NCBI GenBank assembly: GCA_947458545.1
Contig: CANGYH010000001.1
Location: forward strand, 434,001-498,000
From: Cytophagaceae bacterium
GTDB lineage: Bacteria; Bacteroidota; Bacteroidia; Cytophagales; Flexibacteraceae
DNA length: 64,000 nucleotides
Reading direction: 5' to 3'
Part shown: in pieces, positions 8,518 through 16,963 of the stretch
How positions within the stretch are numbered: position 1 is the stretch's first letter
Layout: each line of letters starts with the position of its first letter
The notes under the pieces: model-generated
The model's database searches: none
Told to the model about the DNA's origin: nothing
Seen by the model: the letters and a program-made list of their open reading frames with translations, nothing else
Made by a program: the position numbers and the translations under genes

Positions 8518-10818
8518 TTAAAAACTGGCAGACAACGCCAGGTAGGGTAAAATGGGCAACTGGTTCACGCGCCGTGCCGCGTTGATGCGCTCTATGAAAA
8601 ACACATTTGCCCGGTTGTAGAGGTTGGTTGCCCCTACATTGATCTCTAGGTTGCCGTTCTTGCTTAGCACAATCTGCCGCTTTAGGCTAACGTCTAACCT
8701 GTGGTAATAGGGCAAGCGCGCGCGGTTATAGTCTTGAGGCGTGCCGTAGTTAATACCCAGCGTTCCATTCTCGTTGATGAAAGGCCCGGCCCCGCCACCC
8801 TGAAAGTTCACACTCTCAAAAAAGCCCTGCGTCTGCGTAAAAGGCAGACCGCTGCCCAGGTTGAACCTGACATCTACCTGAATATCCTTCCGGTTGGCCA
8901 GCGGGAAAATGGAGCCCACCAAATTCACGTTATGTCTGCGGTCGTAGAAGGGAAAGTAGGTCAGGTCGCCGATTTGCCGTGTAACCCGAGCCAGGCTGTA
9001 AGTACCCCGCACCTCGTAGCGCGCTTGCGCGTACTTTACGGCAAAGTCAATCCCAACCGCCCGGCCGCGCTCGGCAATAAACACAGGGTCATCTGCCGAT
9101 GTACGGATGGCGTTCACATTGATAATCTGCGTAAAGTCTTTCAGGTAGGCTTCCACATCCACCTCTAGCTTTTTTGCTGGCTCAAACTCAGTACCTACCA
9201 CAAAGTGGTTGGCAAACTGAAGCTTTGATGCAGCCTGCCCCCCACCCGGCACGCTTACCTGCCCCGGCGAGGATATAAAGCCGTTAAACAGGTTCACGAC
9301 GTCTTGGTCTGAGCGGGTAGTAATAAGGTTTTGGCTGTATCGGCCAGCCGAGCCCTTCAGCTTAAAATTGGGCAGCACAAACCACTTAGCGCCAAGGCGT
9401 GGCTCGATGCTACCCTCGCCCAGCGAGCTGTAGTAATGGTAACGCAAGCCCGGGTCTATGATGAACTTCGGCAGGTTGATGCGATACTTTATGAAGGCAA
9501 ACGCCTCTGTATTGCTGGCATCTTGTGTGTAAAGCAGCGTGTTCTCTCCCGGGATGTTGGCCTGAAAAGGGCTTTCATAAAGGGTGTTGTTCCGCACCAC
9601 GCCAAACCCATATTTAAGCTCAGACTTGTTGATGAAATACGTAAAGTCAAACTGCCCGTTCAGGGCATCAATCGTACTCTTCCGTGGCGGGCTGTTGGTA
9701 GAGCTGGTGTTTATAGTGTAAGAGCTGTAGCTAAACTGCCCACCAATGAGCGCAGTAGAGCCATCGGGTATAAACAAAAAGTTGAGCCCGAGCCCAGAGT
9801 TCTTCCAGTTAAACTGATTAGGCGCCCCAATGTCGGCGCGGTCTCTAAAGTCAAACGCCGACACAGAAACTTTGCTACCATTGGAAGTTGACAGCGCCAA
9901 CTTGCCGAAAAGATCTGTAAATCCAAAGCCAAGCCGGTTACCATTGCGCTCTGCCCAGGGGTAAATTGTAGGGCCTAGCCTGTCCAGATAGCTATGCCTG
10001 GCGCTGGCCAGGTAAGTCAGGGTAGAGCCGTTCTTGCTCCAAAGCGGGCCATCTACGTTCAATTTGGCTGCCACTGTGTTTGCAGAGGCGCGCCCGCTGT
10101 GGCGCACCTTGTTGCCGTCAATCGTCCGGGCATCTATTACAGAGCTGGCGCGTCCGCCATAATCTGCATTGAAGCCAGCCGTGTAAAAGTCTACTGTCTT
10201 CAGCAGGTCAGACTCAAAAATCGAGTACATCCCTATGCTGTGGAAAGGGTTGTAGATGATCATCCCATCCAACAGCGTTAGGTTCTGGGCCAGCGTACCG
10301 CCGCGGATAAACACTTGGCCGCCTTGGTCTCCGCTGCTAACTACGCCTGGCACGGTCTGTATATATTGAGCCAGGTCCGTCTCGCCTCCTACCGACGCGG
10401 TAAGCTTTATGTCCTTAGGGGTAATCTGCGTTAGCGACACGTTTACAGTATTCTCTCGCCGGTAGGTGCTACGGCTACCTTCAATCTCAACCACGTCTAA
10501 CTGCCGGGCAGACTCAGCCAAAAACAACTTCTTGGATAAAATTTGGCCCGCGACCAGCTCCACCGGCTCTTGCAGGGTATCGTAGCCAATTTGTGTGGCC
10601 ATTAGCACATACCGCCCCGGGGGTATGCGCGTGATCAGGAAATAGCCGTTTGCATCGGTGGCTATGCCCAACTTGGTGCCTTTTAAGTAAACATTGGTGT
10701 AAATGAGGGGCTCTCCGTTCTTTTTATCGTACAGAAAGCCTTTGATCTCAGCATTTTGAGCCAAAGCGGCCTGCCCAAAGGCAAGCAATAGTAGCAGAAG
10801 GTAAAAGAGCTTTTTCAC
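8518..10818 (-). CDS. TonB-dependent outer-membrane receptor with carboxypeptidase-like N-domain
   Basis: The 766-residue protein begins with a classic signal peptide (MKKLFYLLLLLLAFGQAALA). A carboxypeptidase-D regulatory-like beta-sandwich follows (about 22-105, with EIKGFLYDKKNGEPL and ATDANGYFLITRIPPG). A plug domain comes next (about 125-230, IQTVPGVVSSGDQGGQVFIRGG), then a 22-strand-type barrel to the C-terminal phenylalanine-containing strand. It should import a ligand across the outer membrane using TonB energy. No SusD partner, sugar hydrolase or metal gene is adjacent, so the substrate is unknown. Its start is 46 bases from the divergent guanine deaminase start, and thrS follows by 12 bases. 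Confidence 0.93.
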   Translation of the reverse strand: MKKLFYLLLLLLAFGQAALAQNAEIKGFLYDKKNGEPLIYTNVYLKGTKLGIATDANGYFLITRIPPGRYVLMATQIGYDTLQEPVELVAGQILSKKLFLAESARQLDVVEIEGSRSTYRRENTVNVSLTQITPKDIKLTASVGGETDLAQYIQTVPGVVSSGDQGGQVFIRGGTLAQNLTLLDGMIIYNPFHSIGMYSIFESDLLKTVDFYTAGFNADYGGRASSVIDARTIDGNKVRHSGRASANTVAAKLNVDGPLWSKNGSTLTYLASARHSYLDRLGPTIYPWAERNGNRLGFGFTDLFGKLALSTSNGSKVSVSAFDFRDRADIGAPNQFNWKNSGLGLNFLFIPDGSTALIGGQFSYSSYTINTSSTNSPPRKSTIDALNGQFDFTYFINKSELKYGFGVVRNNTLYESPFQANIPGENTLLYTQDASNTEAFAFIKYRINLPKFIIDPGLRYHYYSSLGEGSIEPRLGAKWFVLPNFKLKGSAGRYSQNLITTRSDQDVVNLFNGFISSPGQVSVPGGGQAASKLQFANHFVVGTEFEPAKKLEVDVEAYLKDFTQIINVNAIRTSADDPVFIAERGRAVGIDFAVKYAQARYEVRGTYSLARVTRQIGDLTYFPFYDRRHNVNLVGSIFPLANRKDIQVDVRFNLGSGLPFTQTQGFFESVNFQGGGAGPFINENGTLGINYGTPQDYNRARLPYYHRLDVSLKRQIVLSKNGNLEINVGATNLYNRANVFFIERINAARRVNQLPILPYLALSASF

Positions 10819-10864
10819 AACTTTGCCTGCAAAACTACCCGTTCAAGCCACAACTACCCCGCCC

Positions 10865-11350
10865 ATGGCAAACCTTACCACCACCGATGCGCATTTTTTG
10901 GACATGGCAGGCAAACTTGCCCAAGACAATGTCCGGCAAGGCCTTGGTGGGCCCTTCGGGGCAGTCATCGTAGACAGCGGCGGGCAGGTGGTAGCGGCTG
11001 CCTGCAATGCCGTTATCAGCACCAACGACCCAACCGCCCATGCCGAGGTGCAGGCTATCCGATCGGCCACATCTAAACTGGGCCGTTATGACCTTACCGG
11101 ACTTACCATCTACGCCAGCGCAGAGCCTTGCCCCATGTGCATGGCAGCCATCTATTGGGCCAGGCTTGCTAGAGTTGTTTACAGCAATACACGCCAGCAA
11201 ACGGCCGCCATCGGCTTCGACGATGCCTTCTTTTACGACGAACTGCTTAAACAACCCCACCAGCGCCAGCTAACCTGCCAACATGCGCCCAATCCAGAGG
11301 CAGAGGCAGCATTCAAACTTTGGGCAGACTCTAACCTACCCAGATACTAG
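10865..11350 (+). CDS. guaD: Guanine deaminase (cytidine-deaminase fold)
   Basis: Starting from the ATG at 10865 the protein has 161 residues. The upstream in-frame TTG at 10823 would add 14 residues that the family lacks. The zinc site is intact: TAHAEV (His59, Glu61) and EPCPMC (Cys89, Cys92). The flanking DPTAHAEVQAIR, AIYWAR and GFDD segments and the C-terminal tyrosine match Bacillus-type guanine deaminase better than TadA, so conversion of guanine to xanthine is the likely reaction. Its TAG overlaps the TAG of convergent mtaB in the tetranucleotide CTAG. TadA-like tRNA deaminase is the main alternative. Confidence 0.85.
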   Translation: MANLTTTDAHFLDMAGKLAQDNVRQGLGGPFGAVIVDSGGQVVAAACNAVISTNDPTAHAEVQAIRSATSKLGRYDLTGLTIYASAEPCPMCMAAIYWARLARVVYSNTRQQTAAIGFDDAFFYDELLKQPHQRQLTCQHAPNPEAEAAFKLWADSNLPRY

Positions 11351-12708
11351 GCCGTTAAGAGATCAAGGTCGGCAATCACAGACGTACCCGCGTTCACAGC
11401 CGAGGTCTCCATTAGCATTGTTTCTGCATTAAAGGCAGCCAGCTTAACCGCTGTCAGCTCGTTTTGTAGCTCTGGGTCGTAGGGGGCGGTTACCTTCAGG
11501 TAGTTGTCGGTAAAGCCGGTAAGGCCATGCTCGGCATCGCCAGATTCCCACAGCACCTGCCTCTGCTGGCCCACAAACCGTTGGTAGAAAGCCCGCTTCA
11601 GCTTGTCTGAAAGAATGTGCAGGCGCGTACTCCGCTCTGCCCGCACAGTTGTAGGGACGCTAGGCTTAATACTTAGGGCGTGCGTATTGGCCCGCTCAGA
11701 GTAGGTAAAGACGTGCAGATATGAAGGCTCCAGGTCTACCAAAAAAGCATAGGTCTCCTCAAAGTCCGCCTCCGTCTCGCCCGGAAAGCCCACAATCACA
11801 TCTACCCCGATGCAGCAGTCAGGCATAGCCGCCTTGATGGCCCTGATGCGCGAGGCAAATACCTCACGCTTATAGCGGCGGCGCATTTTAGCCAACACCG
11901 CATCAGAGCCAGATTGAAGCGGAATATGAAAGTGCGGCACAAATAATCGGCTATCTGCTACAAACCGGATGATTTCATCAGAGAGCAGGTTTGGCTCAAT
12001 GCTGCTAATGCGCAATCGCTCCACACCAGCCACGGAGTCCAGCGCCTGCACCAGATCGTAAAAGGTCTCTGCCCGCCTTCGGTTGCCATCCGCATCAGCC
12101 TGCAGGCCAAAGTCGCCGATGTTTACGCCCGTCAGTACAATCTCCTTGACACCAGTAGCAGCGATACCCTCGGCTTGCTGCACCAGTTGAGCAATCTTGG
12201 GGCTGCGGCTAGCCCCGCGTGCCAGCGGAATGGTGCAGAAAGCGCAGGTGTAGTCGCAGCCGTCTTGCACCTTCATAAAGGTGCGCGTACGCTCTCCCCT
12301 GCTATGGCTGGGCACAAACACATTGGCCTCGGCCAAAGGCCTTGTTTTTATCCAACCGCCGGCCTTGGCGCTTGCGGCCACTTCGGCTATTGCAAACTTG
12401 TCTGCCGCTCCAAGCACGGCATAAACACCGGGGATTTTGGCAATCTGCTCGGGCTTCAACTGCGCATAGCAACCCACCACCACAATGCGTGCCTGGGGCG
12501 AAATCCGCCTGGCCTCGGATACGATTTTGCGGCAGCGTTTGTCGGCATTCTCAGTTACAGAGCAGGTATTGATGACTACTATATCGCTTGGCAACCCAAA
12601 AGCGGTCGTCTCAAATCCTGCTGATTCCAGAATCTGGGTCAGTTGGCTCGTTTCAGAGAAATTCAGCTTACACCCAAGCGTGTAGTAAGACGCCCTACCC
12701 CCTTGCAT
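11347..12708 (-). CDS. mtaB: tRNA (t6A37) methylthiotransferase MtaB
   Basis: This 453-residue radical-SAM enzyme converts t6A to ms2t6A at position 37 of ANN-decoding tRNAs. The N-terminal methylthiotransferase domain supplies cysteines for one iron-sulfur cluster (YTLGCKLN, INTCSV, VGCYAQ). The radical SAM motif CDYTCAFC follows near residues 150-157, and a TRAM-type domain ends the protein. The YTLGCKLNFSE beginning is characteristic of MtaB rather than MiaB. It is divergent from glutamine synthetase across 184 bases and convergent with guaD with a 4-base overlap. The tRNA hydroxylase gene miaE lies about 4 kb away. Confidence 0.93.
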   Translation of the reverse strand: MQGGRASYYTLGCKLNFSETSQLTQILESAGFETTAFGLPSDIVVINTCSVTENADKRCRKIVSEARRISPQARIVVVGCYAQLKPEQIAKIPGVYAVLGAADKFAIAEVAASAKAGGWIKTRPLAEANVFVPSHSRGERTRTFMKVQDGCDYTCAFCTIPLARGASRSPKIAQLVQQAEGIAATGVKEIVLTGVNIGDFGLQADADGNRRRAETFYDLVQALDSVAGVERLRISSIEPNLLSDEIIRFVADSRLFVPHFHIPLQSGSDAVLAKMRRRYKREVFASRIRAIKAAMPDCCIGVDVIVGFPGETEADFEETYAFLVDLEPSYLHVFTYSERANTHALSIKPSVPTTVRAERSTRLHILSDKLKRAFYQRFVGQQRQVLWESGDAEHGLTGFTDNYLKVTAPYDPELQNELTAVKLAAFNAETMLMETSAVNAGTSVIADLDLLTA

Positions 12709-12819
12709 ACATATACAAAGATACGAATATCAGCAGCGGGACCTCAGCTCTCCTTCATCGAGGCAACACTCCCATTTTTCAAGTCAAATTTTACCAAAAA
12801 GTAATTTTTCTAACAAAAC

Positions 12820-12838
12820 CACCCTAAAATTGAGGGTG
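12820..12838. promoter_or_regulatory. Short inverted repeat upstream of glutamine synthetase
   Basis: CACCCT-AAAATTG-AGGGTG is a perfect 6-bp inverted repeat in the AT-rich region between divergent mtaB and the glutamine synthetase gene. It may be an operator. A TAAATTTA box at 12866-12873, close to the TAnnTTTG consensus, lies between it and the ATG. Confidence 0.3.
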
Positions 12839-12892
12839 TCTTTCTGGAAAAGCACACCTTTTCTCTAAATTTACCTTAAAATCAAAGACATC

Positions 12893-15076
12893 ATGGCAAA
12901 GCTTCGTTTTTCTGCATTGGCCAAGCGCTCCCAGCGCGAGCGGGTCAAGATCAAACGCTTCAACGGTAAAGTGAGCGATTACTTCGGGAGCAACGTCTTC
13001 GGCCCCCAAGCCATGATGGAGTATCTGCCTGGCGACGTTTACAAAAAACTGCTCCGCTCCATCGAGACGGGCGACAAGCTCGACATCTCTATTGCAGACG
13101 CCGTGGCCAGCGGCATGCGCAGTTGGGCCTTATCTAAAGGTGCTACGCACTACACACACTGGTTTCAGCCGCTCACGGGCTCTACGGCCGAAAAGCACGA
13201 TGCCTTCTTTGAGATTGAAGACGACAAAGTCATCGAGAAGTTCAAAGGCTCTGCCCTCGTGCAGCAAGAGCCTGATGCCAGCTCGTTCCCCTCTGGCGGC
13301 ATACGCAACACCTTCGAGGCCCGTGGCTACACCGCGTGGGACCCTACGTCGCCCGCCTTTATCATGGAGGCGCAAGGCGGCTCCACGCTTTGCATCCCAA
13401 CCATCTTCGTTAGCTACACCGGTGAGGCCCTAGACCACAAAACCCCATTACTCAAAAGCATCGCAGCCTTAGACAAGGCCGCTGTTGCCGTGTGCGAGTA
13501 CTTCGACAAAGACGTGCAGCGCGTACACGCAACCCTTGGTGCAGAGCAAGAGTACTTTTTGGTAGATGAGGCACTTTACTACGCCCGGCCAGACCTTGTA
13601 ATGTGCGGCCGTACCCTTAGCGGGGCCACGCCGCCCAAGGGGCAACAATTAGAGGATCACTACTTCGGCTCGATACCCACCCGCGTGCAAGACTACATTG
13701 CCGACTTTGAGCAAGAAGTCTGGAAGCTCGGTATCCCCATCCGCACCCGCCACAACGAGGTAGCCCCCAGCCAATTTGAGTGTGCCCCCACCTTTACCGA
13801 AGTCAACAAAGCCGTAGATCAAAACCTGCTGCTGATGGACGTGATGCAGAAGGTAGCCGAACGCCACAACTACAAGGTGCTTTTCCACGAAAAGCCCTTT
13901 GCCGGCATCAATGGCTCTGGCAAGCACAACAACTGGAGCATGGGGACTGACACAGGCAAAAACCTGCTGGCACCCGGCAAACGCCCCAAAGACAACCTGC
14001 AGTTCCTCACCTTCTTTATCAATACGATAAAGGCCGTACACGACTATGCCGACCTGCTCCGGGCCAGCATAGCCTCTGCCGCCAACGACCACCGACTCGG
14101 CGCCAACGAGGCTCCGCCAGCAATCATCTCAGTTTTCATCGGCACCCAGCTGACAGAAATGCTGGAGGCCCTAGAGAAAAACACCGATGTTATCGAGAAG
14201 GGCGACAACATGTACCTCAAGCTCGGCCTAAACAAGCTGCCCGAAATTCTGCTAGACAACACAGACCGCAACCGCACATCGCCCTTTGCCTTTACGGGCA
14301 ACAAGTTTGAGTTCCGCGCCGTTGGCTCGTCGGCCAATTCTGCTGCTCCAATGGCCATCCTCAACGCCATCGTTGCCAAGCAACTTAGAGAGTTTAAGCG
14401 CGATGTAGATGCCCAGCTCTCTAAAAATGCCAAAAAGGAGGTAGCCATCGTAAACGTTCTCAGGGGCTACATCTCTGCTTGCAAGAGTATCCTGTTTGAG
14501 GGCAACGGCTACGGAGACGAATGGGTAGAAGAGGCCGCCCGCCGGGGCCTTTCTAACATCAAAACCACGCCAGAGTCTCTCCATGCCTTTGTGGCCCCCA
14601 AGGCCATTGCCCTGTTTGAAGAGACCGGCATTTTAAGCAAGCGCGAAGCCGAGGCCCGGCTAGAGGTCAGCCTTGAGCAGTACGTCAAAAAGGTGCAGAT
14701 TGAAAGCCGCGTACTGGGCGACCTGATTTTGAACCAGGTAGTACCTGCCGCAACCGAGTACCAAAACACGCTGATCAAGAACGCTAAGGGCCAGGCAGAC
14801 CTGGGCCTGCCCAAAGAGGCCTACCAAAGCGTGCTAGACGACATAGTGGAGATAAGCCAGCGCCTGACAAAGCTCCGACAGCTGGTAGAGGCCATGATCG
14901 AAGAGCGCAAAACATGCAACAACATGCCAAACGCCGACGAGATGGCAGAAGGCTATTGCCACAAGGTGCGGCCCTATCTAGACCAGATTCGCTACGAGGC
15001 CGACAAGCTGGAACTTGTGGTAGAAAATGAACTGTGGCCGCTGCCCAAGTACTACGAACTGTTGTTCTCCCACTAG
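12893..15076 (+). CDS. glnN: Type III glutamine synthetase (GlnN)
   Basis: The 727-residue length and sequence mark the large GSIII class common in Bacteroidota. It makes glutamine from glutamate, ammonia and ATP in the cytoplasm. Recognisable segments are the GSIII N-terminal region (DYFGSNVFG), the catalytic stretches LGAEQEYFLVD and RTRHNEVAPSQFE, and GINGSGKHNNWS in the glutamate/ATP site. The C-terminal extension has the GSIII feature MIEERKTCNNMPNADEMAEGYC. It is a single-gene unit with its own AT-rich promoter region and a strong terminator. No nitrogen-regulatory gene is adjacent, so control is not evident. Confidence 0.97.
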   Translation: MAKLRFSALAKRSQRERVKIKRFNGKVSDYFGSNVFGPQAMMEYLPGDVYKKLLRSIETGDKLDISIADAVASGMRSWALSKGATHYTHWFQPLTGSTAEKHDAFFEIEDDKVIEKFKGSALVQQEPDASSFPSGGIRNTFEARGYTAWDPTSPAFIMEAQGGSTLCIPTIFVSYTGEALDHKTPLLKSIAALDKAAVAVCEYFDKDVQRVHATLGAEQEYFLVDEALYYARPDLVMCGRTLSGATPPKGQQLEDHYFGSIPTRVQDYIADFEQEVWKLGIPIRTRHNEVAPSQFECAPTFTEVNKAVDQNLLLMDVMQKVAERHNYKVLFHEKPFAGINGSGKHNNWSMGTDTGKNLLAPGKRPKDNLQFLTFFINTIKAVHDYADLLRASIASAANDHRLGANEAPPAIISVFIGTQLTEMLEALEKNTDVIEKGDNMYLKLGLNKLPEILLDNTDRNRTSPFAFTGNKFEFRAVGSSANSAAPMAILNAIVAKQLREFKRDVDAQLSKNAKKEVAIVNVLRGYISACKSILFEGNGYGDEWVEEAARRGLSNIKTTPESLHAFVAPKAIALFEETGILSKREAEARLEVSLEQYVKKVQIESRVLGDLILNQVVPAATEYQNTLIKNAKGQADLGLPKEAYQSVLDDIVEISQRLTKLRQLVEAMIEERKTCNNMPNADEMAEGYCHKVRPYLDQIRYEADKLELVVENELWPLPKYYELLFSH

Positions 15077-15098
15077 GCTATCCAAGTCGGACAGCGTG

Positions 15099-15131
15099 AC
15101 GCCTACCCATACCGGGTAGGCGTTCCTTTTT
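15099..15131 (+). terminator. Rho-independent terminator after glutamine synthetase
   Basis: ACGCCTACCC and GGGTAGGCGT form a perfect 10-bp stem with a 5-base loop, followed by CCTTTTT. Confidence 0.85.
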
Positions 15132-15136
15132 GCGGG

Positions 15137-16378
15137 CTACTCGTAGCGCAGGCTCTCTACCGGATCTACCTTGGCCGCCGAGTTGGCAGGCCCCAGCCCA
15201 CTCAGAATGCCAACGATAAACGCCGTACCAAAGCCGGTGGCAATCCAGGTAAGTGGCAAAACGAAGGCCCCCGAGCCCGTGGCTAGCGGGATCAGGTTGC
15301 CGACCCCAAGGCCCAACAACACACCCAACACAGCCCCGAAGAGGCAAATGATGATGGCCTCTGCCAGAAACTGAATCCGTATCGCGTTCGTGGTAGCCCC
15401 CAGAGACTTGCGAATACCAATCTCGCGCGTGCGCTCACGCACAGACACAATCATGATGTTGAGTAACCCGATACTAGCCCCCAGCAGGGTAATAAAGCCA
15501 ATGATGGATCCGCCGATCCGGAGCGAGTTGCCAATATTATTCACCGATGAAATGGCCGACTCATTACGCTCTACCTCAAAAGACGCTGGCCGATTGGCCT
15601 TGTCGCTGCGGATACGCCGCATGAGCCTGTCGGCAATGGCCTGGGCATTGTCAATGTTTTCCGTAGAGGTCGTCACCCGTATTGTATAGCCGCCTGCCTT
15701 CTTCTGAAAAACCCTTGCTTGGGCCAGCGGCATCAAAATGAGCCTAGACGTACTGCCCGTACCCATTACTCCGCTGGATGATTTAAAAACACCGATGATA
15801 TTCCAAACCCGGCCCAGGCAAACAAGCTGCTTACCGATACCGCTACCGTTGGGAAAGAGTATGTTGTTCAGTTCAGACCCGATAATCACCACAGGGTCGC
15901 CCCGCTTTACCTCAGACTCCGAAAAGTTTCGCCCCTCGCCAATGGGTCTGGCAAAATTTACCACATAGTCTTTATCACCCCCCACGATAGAGGTGTTCGG
16001 GTTGCTCTTCCGCCCATTGGCCGATGCCACCGCGCCCCACATAGCCTGCAAGGCGATGCTTACCTCGTCGGGCTTGGGGTACAACCGCTTAAAGGTGGCC
16101 ACCTGGCCGTAAGTCATCGGGCGCTTCACAGGGTCGGCCATCCAACTGTGCCTGGCCTGCGGTTGCTTGTCGATAATATCAAAAGAGGCCCCGCCCAACG
16201 ATGCCAGGTTAGACGTTACCGAGGCCTGGATGGCATCAATGGCCGTCAGTACGCCCACCAGGCTCATCAACCCGATGGCAATTAAGGCCACCGTGAGGCC
16301 AGTGCGCACTTTGCTACCCCTCAGGCTTTTCAGGCTTTCGGCAAAGGCCAGCCGTAAGATGGTCAGCAGATGCCCCAT
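15137..16378 (-). CDS. ABC transporter permease (MacB/FtsX type)
   Basis: From the ATG at 16378 the protein has 413 residues. An N-terminal membrane helix (about 27-48) is followed by a large periplasmic MacB-type domain with SLGGASFDI and VIIGSELNNILFPNGSGIGKQ. Three C-terminal helices form the FtsX domain, including the family stretch MIVSVRERTREIGIRKSLGA. These permeases couple ATP hydrolysis to export or envelope mechanotransmission rather than import. No ATPase or membrane-fusion gene is nearby, so it probably works with a subunit encoded elsewhere. The ATG follows the miaE TAA by one base, which suggests translational coupling. An upstream TTG start would overlap miaE and is less likely. 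Confidence 0.88.
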   Translation of the reverse strand: MGHLLTILRLAFAESLKSLRGSKVRTGLTVALIAIGLMSLVGVLTAIDAIQASVTSNLASLGGASFDIIDKQPQARHSWMADPVKRPMTYGQVATFKRLYPKPDEVSIALQAMWGAVASANGRKSNPNTSIVGGDKDYVVNFARPIGEGRNFSESEVKRGDPVVIIGSELNNILFPNGSGIGKQLVCLGRVWNIIGVFKSSSGVMGTGSTSRLILMPLAQARVFQKKAGGYTIRVTTSTENIDNAQAIADRLMRRIRSDKANRPASFEVERNESAISSVNNIGNSLRIGGSIIGFITLLGASIGLLNIMIVSVRERTREIGIRKSLGATTNAIRIQFLAEAIIICLFGAVLGVLLGLGVGNLIPLATGSGAFVLPLTWIATGFGTAFIVGILSGLGPANSAAKVDPVESLRYE

Positions 16379-16379
16379 G

Positions 16380-16961
16380 TTATTGATGGATGCGCCCGGC
16401 AATGGGCGTTAACGTCTCTACGATTTCCTTCTCTAAAGCTACGCAGGCTTGCAACCGATCGGCCACCTCTTGCGCAGGGTAGTACACCCGGGCCAGGTCT
16501 GTAAAAGTAGTGTAGTGCCCAGCCTCAGACTCCATAAGCTCACGGTAAAACACCGCCAGCTCTGGGTCTTCAACCGTTTGGCTCAGCACCTTAAACCGCT
16601 CACAGCTCCGTGCCTCTATGATTGCGCATACCAAAAGCTTGTCTAACAGCTGCTTGTCGCGCTCACCCTTGCGCTCAAACTTCAGCAGGCGTACGGCATA
16701 CTCATCTACCCGCTGAGGCCCCACCGTAAAGCCCCGCTTCCGGATTTCGGCCAACACACGTCGGTAGTGCTCCCACTCCTCGGCCACCACATCTGCCAGC
16801 GTATCCACCAATGCCGTTCGCTCGGGATAGCGCACAATCATCGAGATGGCATTACTTGCGGCCTTCTGCTCGCAGTAGAGGTGATCCACCAAAATATCCT
16901 CTAGGTTGCGGAGGGCTAGGTCGGCCCAGGCTGGTTCGGTAGGTAGTTGAAGATGCAGCAT
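16380..16961 (-). CDS. miaE: tRNA-(ms2io6A) hydroxylase MiaE
   Basis: This 193-residue ferritin-like diiron protein hydroxylates the isopentenyl group of ms2i6A37 in tRNA. The expected helical bundle carries the metal-binding glutamates and histidines, seen in LVDHLYCEQKAASNA, EEWEHYRRV, IEARSCERF and SEAGHYTTF. Length fits the family. The gene lies in a minus-strand run: the porin-like gene ends upstream and the next gene starts 2 bases later, and the ABC permease follows after 1 base. Neither miaA nor miaB is in this window. Confidence 0.92.
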   Translation of the reverse strand: MLHLQLPTEPAWADLALRNLEDILVDHLYCEQKAASNAISMIVRYPERTALVDTLADVVAEEWEHYRRVLAEIRKRGFTVGPQRVDEYAVRLLKFERKGERDKQLLDKLLVCAIIEARSCERFKVLSQTVEDPELAVFYRELMESEAGHYTTFTDLARVYYPAQEVADRLQACVALEKEIVETLTPIAGRIHQ

Positions 16962-16963
16962 CG

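Noticed and set aside
10823-11350. Longer guanine deaminase from the TTG at 10823
   Set aside because: The extra 14 residues are not seen in the family, and this start is 4 bases from the divergent TonB receptor start.
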